A stretch of DNA of 64,000 bases from Bradyrhizobium sp. DOA9 (GCF_000617845.2 NZ_DF820425.1:5462741-5526740); one strand, 5' to 3'; shown: positions 23,275 through 32,568, counted from the first letter of the stretch. Notes: generated by a model not told the origin, from the sequence alone. Numbers and translations are program-made.

Positions 23275-23939
23275 CACGACCAAACCAGGCTCCGCCGCCG
23301 GCCCCCTCCAGCGCTACCGTCATCATCGTCGACGACGATGCCGGCATCCGCGCCTCGCTCGATAGCCTGTTCCGATCCGTCGGCCTCGAGACGCGCCTGT
23401 TCGGCTCGCCGGCGGAACTGCTCGGCGGCTCGCTGCCCGACGGCCCCGCCTGTATCGTGCTGGACGTCCGCCTCCCCGGCGTCAGCGGGCTCGATCTCCA
23501 GAGCCAGCTGGTACGGCAGGGCATCAGCCATCCGATCATCTTCATGACGGGCCATGGGGACATTCCGATGTCGGTGCGTGCCATGAAAGCCGGCGCGGTC
23601 GACTTCCTCTCCAAGCCGTTTCGCGATCAGGACATGCTCGATGCCGTGACGGCCGCGCTCGAACGCGATGCGCAGCAGCGCGCCGAAGCTGCGACCGAGG
23701 AGGACATCCGCGTCCAGTACGAGACCTTGACGGCGCGCGAGCGCGAGGTGATGGGCCATGTCACCGCCGGCCTGATGAACAAGCAGGTCGCCGCCCTGAT
23801 TGGCCTCAGCGAGATCACGGTCAAGATCCACCGCGGGAACGTCATGCGCAAGATGGGGGTCCGGTCGCTGGCCGATCTCGTCCGCAAGGCCGAGGCGCTC
23901 AGGGTATCCCAAGCCCGCAGGACTACGGATCACACCTGA
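23271..23939 (+). CDS. FixJ/NarL-type response regulator with LuxR helix-turn-helix
   Basis: A 222-residue regulator. The receiver (about 14-130) has the DDD pocket, phospho-acceptor Asp65 (LDVRLPG) and Lys in LSKPF. A Q-linker leads to a LuxR-type winged HTH (about 155-215) with LTAREREVMGHVTAGLMNKQ and the recognition helix EITVKIHRGNVMRK. Its start overlaps the kinase stop (ATGA), making it the partner of the kinase at 21364. The output is transcriptional; a palindrome at 21082-21097 in the upstream region could be an autoregulatory site. Confidence 0.92.
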   Translation: MTRPNQAPPPAPSSATVIIVDDDAGIRASLDSLFRSVGLETRLFGSPAELLGGSLPDGPACIVLDVRLPGVSGLDLQSQLVRQGISHPIIFMTGHGDIPMSVRAMKAGAVDFLSKPFRDQDMLDAVTAALERDAQQRAEAATEEDIRVQYETLTAREREVMGHVTAGLMNKQVAALIGLSEITVKIHRGNVMRKMGVRSLADLVRKAEALRVSQARRTTDHT

Positions 23940-24040
23940 GTATAATTCCGGCGGCACCGCCCCCCGGTGCATAAGACGCCATCGACCGCGCAAAGGGAGC
24001 TGCCCTCCTTGCGGAACACCGCGGTCAGGATTGTGTGCCA

Positions 24041-24418
24041 ATGGCCAAAACCCCGGTGATCGCGATCGTGGATGACGACGAAGGCGTTCGCGCATCGCTT
24101 GCGAGCCTGGTGCGTTCGCTCGGCTATGATGCCCAGGCCTACGAGTCCGGCGTAGACTTTCTGCGGAAGGCCCCGGATGACGATCCGGCATGCATGATCG
24201 CCGACATCCAGATGCCGGTCATCGCCGGCGATGAGCTTCAGGCGCAGTTGATCGCCTCCGGCAGGCGCTTCCCCATCATCTTCATGACGGCATTTCCGAG
24301 CGAATCCATGCGTCAGCGCGTAATGGCGGCGGGCGCGCATTGCTACCTCGGTAAGCCTTCCAGCGGCGACGAGATCATCCGTTACCTCGAACAGGCGCTG
24401 GCAGGCCAGGCGCCGTAG
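24041..24418 (+). CDS. Single-domain response regulator
   Basis: A 125-residue CheY-like receiver: DDDEG pocket (11-15), phospho-acceptor Asp55 (IADIQMP), Thr in MTAF and Lys in LGKPSS. No output domain. It follows the kinase and FixJ-like pair by about 100 bases on the same strand. Receivers of this short FixJ-like type often compete for phosphate from the adjacent kinase and damp the main regulator. ATG 24041 is the start; a GTG six bases upstream is possible. Confidence 0.88.
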   Translation: MAKTPVIAIVDDDEGVRASLASLVRSLGYDAQAYESGVDFLRKAPDDDPACMIADIQMPVIAGDELQAQLIASGRRFPIIFMTAFPSESMRQRVMAAGAHCYLGKPSSGDEIIRYLEQALAGQAP

Positions 24419-24514
24419 CCCATACGCCCCAATGTCGCCCCGATGACGCCTGGATGCGACTTGCGCCGTCCCCTCCCCAACGACGGCCCCATTTTTCGAC
24501 AGCGCGCTCAGCCT

Positions 24515-24635
24515 AAGCGCGATGCGATTAGGATGAATCCTCATCGCGCTTTGGGTTATTGTTTGAGCATGATCTTTGCGGAAGATCGCTACGCACTTTG
24601 CGCTAGCGCGGCCCTTCGGGTCCGGATCATGCTCT
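24515..24635. repeat. Dispersed two-hairpin intergenic repeat, copy 2
   Basis: Same element as 4639-4740: AAGCGCGATGCGAT...ATCGCGCTT, the GTTATTGTTTGAGCATGATC linker and the GGATCATGCTC end. This copy has about 20 extra bases in the second hairpin (gcgctagcgcggccctt...). It lies just after the stop of mdcH (minus strand), which begins four bases further, and after the receiver gene on the plus strand. Confidence 0.8.
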
Positions 24636-24638
24636 AGC

Positions 24639-25574
24639 CTAGGCGCTCAGATGACGCGCAACCCAGGCGCGCACGCCCTGAAGGCTCCTGAAATCATCCA
24701 GCGCGCGCGCCGGAAGCGTAGGTGCGATTTCGACCGCCATTCCGCTCAGCGCATGCCCCGGCCCGAGTTCGAGAAAGCCCGTCGCGCCCGCTTCGACGCA
24801 GGCTTGCAGGCAATCGGCCCATTGCACCGTGTGCGAGATCTGCGCCGCGAGCTTGTCGAGGCCGCTCTCGGCCGAGAGGACCGGCGCGGCATCGATACCG
24901 CTCAGAATGCGCACACCCTCCGCTGGCGGGAACATCACTTGCATCTGGCGCAACGCCTCGCGAAACGCCGACGATGCTCCGGCGAGCCACTTGGTGTGGG
25001 AGGCGACCTCGACCGGCAGTGCGACGACCCTTGCGGCGTACATCGCCCTCGCCTCGCCGGCAACCCCGCTCAGAGCCTCGCGGCCACCACCAATGACAAA
25101 GGCACCACCCGGATTGACGATGCCGATCGCCGCGTCGTGGCGCTCGCAAAGGCGTTCGAGCTCCTCTCGCGAAAGACCGCGGACGAAGATCAATCCGTCG
25201 CCGGCGCGCGTGGCCGCATCCATGACCTCGGCCCGGCGCGCCACGAGATCGAGCGTGGCGGTCGCATCGAACAGGCCGCCGACGCCCCATGCAGCGACCT
25301 CGCCGACGCTATAGCCGGCAATGATGACGCCACGTGAAATTGCATCTGCGAGCGCGCTCACCGCCGCGAGCGGTTGCAGGGTGCAGAGAATCTGGCCAGC
25401 GCGATTGCGATGCAGAGTCTCATCGCCTTCGGCGCGGACCAACTCGCGCGGATCCCTGCCGAGCAATGCCGCCGCACGCTCGAACAAATGTGCGGCCTCA
25501 GGCGCATCGCCCGTGAGGTCGAACATGTTCCGGTGCTGCCTGCCCTGCCCCGAACAGAGTATCGCCAGTGTCAT
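24639..25574 (-). CDS. mdcH: Malonate decarboxylase subunit epsilon (malonyl-CoA:ACP transacylase)
   Basis: A 311-residue acyltransferase fold with nucleophile Ser89 in GYSVGE and the catalytic His in EVASHTKWL. In the Klebsiella-type system MdcH charges the MdcC acyl carrier with malonate using malonyl-CoA, starting the catalytic cycle. It is the last gene of the mdc operon, nine bases after mdcF. The family is close to FabD, but the operon context settles the assignment. The gene ends four bases before a dispersed repeat. Confidence 0.9.
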   Translation of the reverse strand: MTLAILCSGQGRQHRNMFDLTGDAPEAAHLFERAAALLGRDPRELVRAEGDETLHRNRAGQILCTLQPLAAVSALADAISRGVIIAGYSVGEVAAWGVGGLFDATATLDLVARRAEVMDAATRAGDGLIFVRGLSREELERLCERHDAAIGIVNPGGAFVIGGGREALSGVAGEARAMYAARVVALPVEVASHTKWLAGASSAFREALRQMQVMFPPAEGVRILSGIDAAPVLSAESGLDKLAAQISHTVQWADCLQACVEAGATGFLELGPGHALSGMAVEIAPTLPARALDDFRSLQGVRAWVARHLSA

Positions 25575-25583
25575 GGTCGCCGC

Positions 25584-26534
25584 CTAGTGAGAGAACAGCG
25601 TTGCGATCGCAATCGCCAGGGTCGCGACGCTGACGCCGGTGCTCGCAATGACCATCGATCCCGCCGTCGCGGAATCCAGCCGGTAGTTGACCGCAAACAG
25701 GATCCCGAAGAAGCCCGACGGTAATACCGCAAGCAGAATCGCCGTCTTCGCGACTTCGGGACCGAGCTGAAGGCCATGGGCGATCGCGACTGCGAGCAAC
25801 GGACGCAGGATGTCCGCAGCTCCCGTCGCCGCAACGACGCGCCAATCGATCCGCAGCGACTGGGCCGACAGCACGAGTCCGGTCAAGAACAGCGCGACGC
25901 CCGCAGCCGCATTGCCGATCAGGACGAGGCAGGCATGGACAAGTGGATCGAGATGCAGGCCGGACAACGAGAGTGCGACGCCGAGCGCAGGCGCCCACAC
26001 GACAGGCTTGGCGAACGCGCGGCCGATGGCCGTCAGGAGCGGTGCTGCCCGCGCATCGGTGCCGCGGGCCTTGCTGGCGCTCATCTCGGCGATCACGAGG
26101 GTCAGGGGGCTGACGAGGATCGATCCCGTTGCCAGCGCGACAGCAACCGGGACCACCCCGGCAGGCCCCAGCAGCGTCGACAGGATTGGCAGACCGACGC
26201 CGGCAAGATTTGGGAAGCCGACCGTCAGAGCCTGCACTGCTGCATCGGACCGCGCCACCGCGAAGCATGTGCGCTCGAACCAGTACCAGGCGAGATAGAT
26301 GACCAGCATGGTCACGCCGAACACGAGGAAGACTGGAACCTGATCGGTGATCCGGTCGCGCGGCGCCGATGCGGTCGCCGCGAACAGCGAGGCCGGCAGC
26401 GCGAAATCCATCACCAGCGCATTGAGGCTTTCGACATGGCCATTGTCGACGATCCGCGCCTTGCCTGCGGCGAACCCGAGCAGCAGCACGAACAAGACTG
26501 GCACCAGCGCCATCAATATGACGTTCGACGTCAT
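25584..26534 (-). CDS. mdcF: Malonate transporter, AEC family
   Basis: A 316-residue membrane protein with about ten hydrophobic segments, opening MTSNVILMALVPVLFVLLLG, with an internal pseudo-repeat. It belongs to the auxin-efflux-carrier (AEC) family, which includes MdcF, the malonate uptake protein of mdc operons. The G-P..N..G..LP motif of the family is seen in FPNLAGVGLPIL. ATG 26534 overlaps the mdcB stop (ATGA). The many other mdc clusters that use an MdcLM pair lack this gene, so this operon is of the mdcF type. Confidence 0.9.
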   Translation of the reverse strand: MTSNVILMALVPVLFVLLLGFAAGKARIVDNGHVESLNALVMDFALPASLFAATASAPRDRITDQVPVFLVFGVTMLVIYLAWYWFERTCFAVARSDAAVQALTVGFPNLAGVGLPILSTLLGPAGVVPVAVALATGSILVSPLTLVIAEMSASKARGTDARAAPLLTAIGRAFAKPVVWAPALGVALSLSGLHLDPLVHACLVLIGNAAAGVALFLTGLVLSAQSLRIDWRVVAATGAADILRPLLAVAIAHGLQLGPEVAKTAILLAVLPSGFFGILFAVNYRLDSATAGSMVIASTGVSVATLAIAIATLFSH

Positions 26535-27412
26535 GAGCTCAACGCCTCATGGGCGTCGACGAAGAGCGTCATTGCCAGCAGATCGGCCGATCCGCCCGGG
26601 CTGAGACGGCGGGCGACGAAGCTCTGATGGATCGTTTGCGCTCGCTCACGCCAGCCCGGCGCGGAAACCCCGCCTGAAGCGATGAATCGACGCGCCTCCT
26701 CATGCGCAAAGCGAAGTCCATCGAGCCCGCCGCGGTGCAGGAGGTTGGTGTCCTCGACGGAGGCGATCAGCGCAAAGCAAGCCTCGACCCGGGCGGCTTC
26801 CCTATCCTCCGGCATGACAGCCCTGGCTCTTCGCAGGCCCGGCAGACCGATCCGGTAGACACTGGGAAACCCCGCCGCGGCCTCGATGCGCGCACCGCCC
26901 GCGCGAAAGCGGCGGCGTGCGACGCTGCCATGGCTGTGCAGCAACACCGGTCCACCGAGGATGCTATCGCCCCACAGACATGCCACGGTATCGCCGAGCG
27001 AAAGTGTCGGATCGACCAAGCCGCCGGCTTTCGCGCCGACCGCGGCGCACAGCAGACCAAGCCCGAAGATCGCACCGCGATGCGTGTTGACGCCCGCGGT
27101 CGCGGCGAACATCGCGCGCTCGGCCTCGAGGCCGATGATCCGCAGCCGCCCCATGCCGCAGCCTCTCGCGCCTGCATCGGCCAGGCGCTGAAGATGGGGC
27201 CTGATCGCCCCGGCGCTGCGCCGGAACGTGCCGGCGTCCATGTCGTCGTGACTGCCATTGTCGACATGACTCACGAGCCCCGGCTTCGGCCAGGTCTCCA
27301 GCTCCTCGACGAGGCAGCGGGTGGCGATGGCGCCGATGGCGGAGACGTCGGGCGTGATGCGCGTTCGACGCTGAACCGACCCTTCAAAACCTCGCACGGC
27401 CGCGGTGATCAT
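26531..27412 (-). CDS. mdcB: Triphosphoribosyl-dephospho-CoA synthase
   Basis: A 293-residue CitG-family enzyme. Typical blocks are EELETWPKPGLVSHVDNGSH with D-M-D following, GVNTHRGAIFGLGLL and the late E-D-T-N-L-L-x-R-G-G segment. It makes 2'-(5''-triphosphoribosyl)-3'-dephospho-CoA from ATP and dephospho-CoA, the prosthetic group precursor for the acyl carrier MdcC. Four-base overlaps on both sides (with mdcG and mdcF) make it an internal, coupled gene of the operon. Confidence 0.92.
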   Translation of the reverse strand: MITAAVRGFEGSVQRRTRITPDVSAIGAIATRCLVEELETWPKPGLVSHVDNGSHDDMDAGTFRRSAGAIRPHLQRLADAGARGCGMGRLRIIGLEAERAMFAATAGVNTHRGAIFGLGLLCAAVGAKAGGLVDPTLSLGDTVACLWGDSILGGPVLLHSHGSVARRRFRAGGARIEAAAGFPSVYRIGLPGLRRARAVMPEDREAARVEACFALIASVEDTNLLHRGGLDGLRFAHEEARRFIASGGVSAPGWRERAQTIHQSFVARRLSPGGSADLLAMTLFVDAHEALSS

Positions 27413-28089
27413 GATCCCCTCGCTCCGGCAATGAATCGATTCCTGCCGAGGAGAATCACGCTCTCGGTGCTTTTCACCAGAAGCTCGCTGCCGTCGCCGT
27501 GGATCTCGCGCCAGTTCACGGCAGCACCATCCGCGCGCATCAGCTCGCCATCGATCCGCATCGGCGCTTCGTTCTCGATCGCAGCCACATCGGCAACGAG
27601 ACGATCGATGTCGGTTTCACCGCTGAACTCGAACAGCACATCGAGGTCCGATCGGTCCGTCACGTAGTCGAGCCCGGTCAGTGATTGCCAGGCCAGGCTG
27701 CCGAAGACGCGCGTGTCCACCGAGTGACGAAGCTTCAACCGGTCGAGCCGATCGAGCGTCGGCCACCAGTTGCGCGGCGCGTAAGCGCGCGCCTGCGGCA
27801 GCGACGGCGGCCTCGCCACCGAGAGGACGTGGTCGATATCAACCAGGAGGGAGATCCGCTTCTTGCCGGCCGAGGGCGGCAATGGCAGGCCCAGGGCAAG
27901 ACCGACATCCTCGCATGGCAGGGCGCGCCGCCTGATCGCCGGCCAGCCCCTTTGAGGCCAACGTGCGACCAACGCATCGGCAGCGAGATCGCCGCGCGCT
28001 TCCAGCATCGCGCGCCATCCCGCCGGGCTGACGAAAACGAGGTCGTGACGACCCGGCGAACGCTCACAGTGCTTGCAGGGCCAGGTCAC
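27409..28089 (-). CDS. mdcG: Phosphoribosyl-dephospho-CoA transferase (holo-ACP synthase)
   Basis: A 226-residue nucleotidyltransferase-like protein with RSDLDVLFEF as the double-Asp metal site. It attaches the MdcB product to MdcC. The start is uncertain because it overlaps the end of mdcE. GTG 28089 has a GGAG site eight bases before it and is preferred. TTG 28104 and GTG 28095 are alternatives. All give the same family start RHDLVFVSPAGW. Overlap with mdcE is 26-41 bases, more than the other junctions. Confidence 0.88.
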   Translation of the reverse strand: MTWPCKHCERSPGRHDLVFVSPAGWRAMLEARGDLAADALVARWPQRGWPAIRRRALPCEDVGLALGLPLPPSAGKKRISLLVDIDHVLSVARPPSLPQARAYAPRNWWPTLDRLDRLKLRHSVDTRVFGSLAWQSLTGLDYVTDRSDLDVLFEFSGETDIDRLVADVAAIENEAPMRIDGELMRADGAAVNWREIHGDGSELLVKSTESVILLGRNRFIAGARGS

Positions 28090-28786
28090 GAACACGCTCC
28101 GCAATATCGGCGGCCTTCAGCCGGCCACCACGCGCCTTGCCAAGCGCATCCCGTTGGTCTCGCGCGGCCGGCAGGTCGGCCAGCAGCACCTTGAGTTGAT
28201 CGGCGAGCGAGACGTCATTGCTCCATGTCATGTGAACCGCGCCCATCTGCACGAGATTGGACAGCCCCGGCGCGAACACCGGCGTCGACTTCGCCTTCTC
28301 CTCGAGCGCTTCCATCGACAGCTTGGTGACCTTCGCCATCGACGGCAGGTCCATCACTGCAGGGTATGCACCGGGCAATCCGATCAGTACGCGGGTTGCA
28401 AGTCCCGTCGCGAGCAGAGCGCCCGCCGCCGAGTGACCGTAGAGAAGGCCGATGGTCGGCCGACCGCTCATGTCCGCGTGGATCAGCACCTTGGCCAGAT
28501 GCGCGAGGAACTCGTTCAGCCCGAGCAGCTCGTCGCGCTTGCTCATGCGTTGGCTGTCGCTGTCGACGAGCACAAGGATCGGGCCAGAGTCGCGGCCGAT
28601 CGACGCCAGGAGATGGCCGGACAATCTGATCGCCTCGTCGACGCCCAGTGCGGTCAGATCCGCGACACCGACGACGAGCATTTTTTCGCCGCATCGCGGC
28701 GTCGCCCAGCCGAGAAGGACGCCTTTGTCCTTCCTGATCTCATGGCCGTCGGGGAAGAGCGAGCCTAGAATGTCATCGAGCGTCAC
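28064..28786 (-). CDS. mdcE: Malonate decarboxylase subunit gamma
   Basis: A 240-residue carboxyltransferase-like subunit that, with MdcD, decarboxylates malonyl-S-MdcC. The crotonase-like glycine-rich loops LLYGHSAAGALLATGL and GLPGAYPAVMDLPSMA are present. GTG 28786 was chosen because GGGAGGA lies seven bases before it; the longer in-frame sequence up to 28894 would be unconserved. It overlaps mdcD by 14 bases. Soluble. Confidence 0.88.
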   Translation of the reverse strand: MTLDDILGSLFPDGHEIRKDKGVLLGWATPRCGEKMLVVGVADLTALGVDEAIRLSGHLLASIGRDSGPILVLVDSDSQRMSKRDELLGLNEFLAHLAKVLIHADMSGRPTIGLLYGHSAAGALLATGLATRVLIGLPGAYPAVMDLPSMAKVTKLSMEALEEKAKSTPVFAPGLSNLVQMGAVHMTWSNDVSLADQLKVLLADLPAARDQRDALGKARGGRLKAADIAERVRDLALQAL

Positions 28787-29711
28787 GGCTGGTCCTCCCG
28801 ATTTCGTCGGCGAGCGCAATGAATTGATCGGCCGGCAGCTCCGGAACCGTTTCAGCGCACGCGATGCCCTGCGCCGTCCAGATGTCGATGGCATCCAGGC
28901 AGGCGCCGTAGCGGCTTAGCCGGTCGGCAAGCCGCTCCTGCTCTGCCTTCAAGCTGTCGAGGCCGAAAGATCCGATCAGGCCCAGCAGTTCGAGCGCGGC
29001 TTCGCGGAAATCCTGCACATTGTCGTCGGCAAAGACATCCGCGGCGCCCAGCAGCCGGCGATGCTTGCCGCCCATGGTGCGCCAGACCAGCGCGCGGTCG
29101 CGCGAGTCGAACTCTTCGACACCGCGATTGGTCTCGATCACTTCGGGGCCCGACACTGCGATGCGTCCAGGCTCCGAGACGGCGAGCGCCGAGCAGCAGC
29201 CTGCGATCAATCCACCGCCGCCATAACATCCGGACCTGCCGCCGATCAGGCCGATCACCTTGACGCCAGCGCTGCGCGCCTCCATCACCGCCCGCATGAT
29301 CTCGGCGATGGCGAGCTCGCCGGCATTGGCTTCCTGCAACCGCACGCCGCCGGTGTCGAACAGGATCAAGACGGGGATCAATGCGATCTGGCGCGCGGCG
29401 CGGAGTAGCCCCGTCAGCTTGGCGCCGTGCACCTCGCCGAAGGCGCCGCCCATGAAGCGACCCTCCTGCGCGGCAACGAACACCGGCGAGCCGTCGAGGC
29501 GGCCGCGGCCGACGACGATGCCGTCGTCGAACTGTTCGGGAAGATCAAAAATCTTCAAGTGAGGACTGACTTCGCGCTGCTCCGGACCGATGAACTCGAC
29601 GAAGCTGCCGGCGTCAAGCAGCAGCTCCAGCCTCGTGCGGGCCGACGCTTCGTGGAAGCTGGTGCTGCGGGCGCGTTCGGCCGGTGTGATGTCCTTGAGG
29701 GGCGCGCTCAT
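28773..29711 (-). CDS. mdcD: Malonate decarboxylase subunit beta
   Basis: A 312-residue carboxyltransferase-type protein with glycine-rich loops GGRSGCYGGGGLIAGCC and EGRFMGGAFGEVHGAK, and an oxyanion-region LILFDTGGVRLQEANAG. It is the biotin-independent decarboxylase core with MdcE. ATG 29711 overlaps the mdcC stop (ATGA). Length and motifs match the family. The gene is intact. Confidence 0.9.
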   Translation of the reverse strand: MSAPLKDITPAERARSTSFHEASARTRLELLLDAGSFVEFIGPEQREVSPHLKIFDLPEQFDDGIVVGRGRLDGSPVFVAAQEGRFMGGAFGEVHGAKLTGLLRAARQIALIPVLILFDTGGVRLQEANAGELAIAEIMRAVMEARSAGVKVIGLIGGRSGCYGGGGLIAGCCSALAVSEPGRIAVSGPEVIETNRGVEEFDSRDRALVWRTMGGKHRRLLGAADVFADDNVQDFREAALELLGLIGSFGLDSLKAEQERLADRLSRYGACLDAIDIWTAQGIACAETVPELPADQFIALADEIGRTSRDAR

Positions 29712-30025
29712 TGGCCGTTCTCCGCGATCAATCGCACCGCCTGCGCCAAGCGAAGCGAAACCGTATCGGGGCGCGCGCCGCCGTCGTTGATCGAGAATCT
29801 CAGCCCGCCGGGCGAATAGCGCTCGACGAAATCGCCGATCACGGCGGTCCACACCTCGCCGAAGCCAACTGCCGCGGTCTTGATGTCGACGGCGCATTCC
29901 GCGTCCGGCAAGACGCGCTCCACCAGCACTTCCAGATTGCCCGAGGCGACCACGCCGACGATTGCGCTCTGCCTCGTGCCGCCGGCCGGTGCGCGAACCC
30001 TGTGCTGGAACCTGAGATCTTCCAT
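29708..30025 (-). CDS. mdcC: Malonate decarboxylase acyl carrier protein (delta subunit)
   Basis: A 105-residue protein. Ser28 in VVASGNLEV is the expected attachment site for 2'-(5''-phosphoribosyl)-3'-dephospho-CoA, by analogy with the GSGDLEV site of characterised MdcC. The acyl carrier passes malonyl and acetyl groups between MdcH/MdcA and MdcDE. It begins nine bases after mdcA and overlaps mdcD by four bases. Charge is mixed rather than strongly acidic. Confidence 0.9.
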   Translation of the reverse strand: MEDLRFQHRVRAPAGGTRQSAIVGVVASGNLEVLVERVLPDAECAVDIKTAAVGFGEVWTAVIGDFVERYSPGGLRFSINDGGARPDTVSLRLAQAVRLIAENGQ

Positions 30026-30034
30026 GGACCGTCC

Positions 30035-31684
30035 TCACCAGTTTCTGAATTTCGACGGCGGCGCGTAGAGGCCGCCCGACCAGCGCACGAGATCCTTGAT
30101 CGAGCGCGCCGCCAGCAGGTTGCGATCCGCATCGAGCGGATTGATGCCGAGATCCTCCGGGCGACGGATCACCCCACGCTCGCGCAAATGCGCGACCATG
30201 CCATGGTCCCTCCGACGACCGACGTCGGTATAGCCCGCGACACCGCGAATGGCCTGCTCGCGCTCCGACGCGGTACGGCACAGCAACAGGTTCGCAATGC
30301 CCTCCTCGGTGACGATATGCGTGACGTCGTCGCCATAGATCATGACCGGCGCAAGCTCGAGCTCGAGCTTCTCGGCGAGCTCGATGGCATCGAGCCTCTC
30401 GACGAACAGTGGCACGTTCTTGTCCCCGAACGTCTCGCCGATCTGCACGACCAGCTTGCGGCCGCGGCGCAGCAGTGCCGCGCCACCAGGGTCGCCCTCT
30501 GCTCCGGCCTTCAGCCAGGGGCCGCTGGGGTGCCGCCGCCCACGGGCATCGGCCCCCATATTCGGTGCGCCGCCGAACCCGGCGATGCGGGACGCGGTAA
30601 CGGTCGACGAATTTCCCTGCAAATCGATCTGCAGCGTGGAGCCGATGAACATGTCGCAGGCATAGAGGCCGGCGGTCTGGCAAAAGGCGCGATTGGAGCG
30701 CAGTGAGCCGTCGGGACCGGTAAAATACACGTCGGGGCGGGCGCGGATGTAGTCATCCATGCCGACTTCCGAGCCGAATGAATGGATCTGCCGTACCCAA
30801 CCGGACTCGATCGCGGGAATGAGCGCCGGATGCGGGTTCAATGCAAAATGGGTTGCAATCTTACCCTTCAGCCCAAGCCGCTCGCCGAATGTCGGCAGCA
30901 GGAGCTCGATCGCAGCCGTGCTGAAGCCGATGCCGTGATTGAGCCGCTGCACGCCATAAGGCGCATAGATGCCCTTGATCGCGAGCATCGCGGTCAGGAT
31001 CTGTCCCTCGGTGATCGCGGCCGGATCGCGCGTGAACAGCGGCTCGACGAAGAACGGCTTGTCGGACTTGACGATGAAGTGGACGCGGTCCCCCGGGATG
31101 TCGACCCGCGACACCGTCTCGACGATCTCGTTGACCTGGGCGATCACGACGCCGTCCTTGAACGCGGTCGCCTCCACTACGGTCGGCGTGTCCTCGGTGT
31201 TCGGGCCGGTGTAGAGATTTCCGTCGCGGTCGGCGCTGACGGCGGCGATCAACGCGACCTGCGGTGTCAGGTCGATGAAATAGCGAGCGAACAATTCCAG
31301 ATAGGTATGGACCGCGCCGAGCTCGATCTTGCCGCCGAACAGCATGCGCGCGATGCGCGCCGATTGCGGCCCGGAATAGGCGTAGTCGAGACGCTTGGCG
31401 ACCCCGCGGTCGAACAGGTCGAGATGTTCGGGAAGAACGACGCCCGACTGCACCATGTGCAGATCGTTGACCCTGGAGAGATCGACCGCGAGCAGCGCGC
31501 GACTGAGCAGGTCGGCCTGCTTCTGGTTGTCGCCCTCGAGGCAAACCCGGTCGCCGGGCCTGATAACGGCCTCGAGCAGGCGCGTCGCATCGCGTGCCTC
31601 GACGATTTTGCCTCGGGCAAGGCCGGCGCCGGCCGCAATGCGGGCATCGCGCGCGGCCCGGTTGTTCTGCCAGCTGGTGTTCAC
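30035..31684 (-). CDS. mdcA: Malonate decarboxylase subunit alpha (acetyl-S-ACP:malonate ACP transferase)
   Basis: A 549-residue first gene of the operon. It is related to the citrate lyase alpha (CitF) and CoA-transferase families and swaps acetyl for malonyl on MdcC. Visible features are LEGDNQKQADLLSRALL near the N-terminus, the HTYLELFARYFIDLTPQVAL stretch and GFGGAPNMGADARGRRHPSG. GTG 31684 is the start, five bases after AGGAGGA; this replaces a longer frame running to 31990. No MdcR regulator or divergent LysR gene is nearby. The 98-bp gap before the hydrolase gene should hold the promoter. Confidence 0.92.
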   Translation of the reverse strand: MNTSWQNNRAARDARIAAGAGLARGKIVEARDATRLLEAVIRPGDRVCLEGDNQKQADLLSRALLAVDLSRVNDLHMVQSGVVLPEHLDLFDRGVAKRLDYAYSGPQSARIARMLFGGKIELGAVHTYLELFARYFIDLTPQVALIAAVSADRDGNLYTGPNTEDTPTVVEATAFKDGVVIAQVNEIVETVSRVDIPGDRVHFIVKSDKPFFVEPLFTRDPAAITEGQILTAMLAIKGIYAPYGVQRLNHGIGFSTAAIELLLPTFGERLGLKGKIATHFALNPHPALIPAIESGWVRQIHSFGSEVGMDDYIRARPDVYFTGPDGSLRSNRAFCQTAGLYACDMFIGSTLQIDLQGNSSTVTASRIAGFGGAPNMGADARGRRHPSGPWLKAGAEGDPGGAALLRRGRKLVVQIGETFGDKNVPLFVERLDAIELAEKLELELAPVMIYGDDVTHIVTEEGIANLLLCRTASEREQAIRGVAGYTDVGRRRDHGMVAHLRERGVIRRPEDLGINPLDADRNLLAARSIKDLVRWSGGLYAPPSKFRNW

Positions 31685-31782
31685 GGAATCCTCCTGATGG
31701 GACAGTCGAACCGGCGGGAGTGCCGTCTCCCCCGCCGGCCTTCGTTCCGCCGGCCCTGCGTCAGGACCGGTAGAATGCGCCG

Positions 31783-32568
31783 TCAGCGGGTGGCAGGTTG
31801 ATCGATGCTGCGTGCGGCGCGGGTGATCACGGCCGCAACTTCCCTGGGATGCGACTCGTAGACCGAGTGGCTCGCGCCCGGGATCACCGTGGTGTGGCTC
31901 TTGGCGCGCTCGTAATACCAGCGCTCCAGATCCGGGTTGATGATCTGGTCGCCGCCGGCGACGATGCCCCAGCTCGGCTTGGTCTTCCACGCAGCCGCCG
32001 TCAGGGGCGTGCTGAACACCTGCGCCGCGGCAGGAACCTGGGAGCGCGCGACGAACTCGGCACGCTCGCGCGGCAGATCCGGCGCGAACAGCTTCGGGAA
32101 TTGCGCGGGATCGAGATAGGTGAACTTGTCGGGCGTGACCTTGATGACGCCTTCGGTCTTGCCGAGCACGCTCGGTGTCTTCTTGCCCAGCGCCGATTCG
32201 TCCTCGCCGACGTCGGGCGCATGCGCGGCGACGTAGACGAGACCGGCGACGTTGGGGTGAACACCGGCCTCGGTGATGATCGAACCGCCATAGCTGTGAC
32301 CGACGAGGAGCGTCGGGCCGTCCTGAAGATCGAGGATGCGCTTCGCCGCCGTGACGTCGTCGGCGAACGACGTCTCGGGCTCCTGCACCATGGTGACGCG
32401 GAAGCCTTCCTTCACCAGGATCTCGTAGACCGGCTTCCAGCCGGACGCATCCACCCAGGCGCCGTGCACGAGGACGATGTTCTTCAGGGGTTCCGCACGC
32501 GCCGGGGCGACGCTCGCGAACAGGGAAAGGGCTGCAGCAAAGGCGAGGCCAGCGTTGAGGTGTTTCAT
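31783..32568 (-). CDS. Secreted alpha/beta hydrolase
   Basis: A 261-residue protein with an N-terminal signal peptide (MKHLNAGLAFAAALSLFASV, cleavage after an AxA near residue 25). It then has the alpha/beta hydrolase core: LVHGAWVDASGW oxyanion region, nucleophile Ser92 in GHSYGGS, an Asp in GGDQIINPD and a C-terminal His in GASHSVY. This places it among small periplasmic esterase/haloperoxidase-like hydrolases. Substrate unknown. It is upstream of mdcA on the same strand, with the promoter of the mdc operon in between, so linkage to malonate is possible but not shown. Confidence 0.86.
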   Translation of the reverse strand: MKHLNAGLAFAAALSLFASVAPARAEPLKNIVLVHGAWVDASGWKPVYEILVKEGFRVTMVQEPETSFADDVTAAKRILDLQDGPTLLVGHSYGGSIITEAGVHPNVAGLVYVAAHAPDVGEDESALGKKTPSVLGKTEGVIKVTPDKFTYLDPAQFPKLFAPDLPRERAEFVARSQVPAAAQVFSTPLTAAAWKTKPSWGIVAGGDQIINPDLERWYYERAKSHTTVIPGASHSVYESHPREVAAVITRAARSIDQPATR

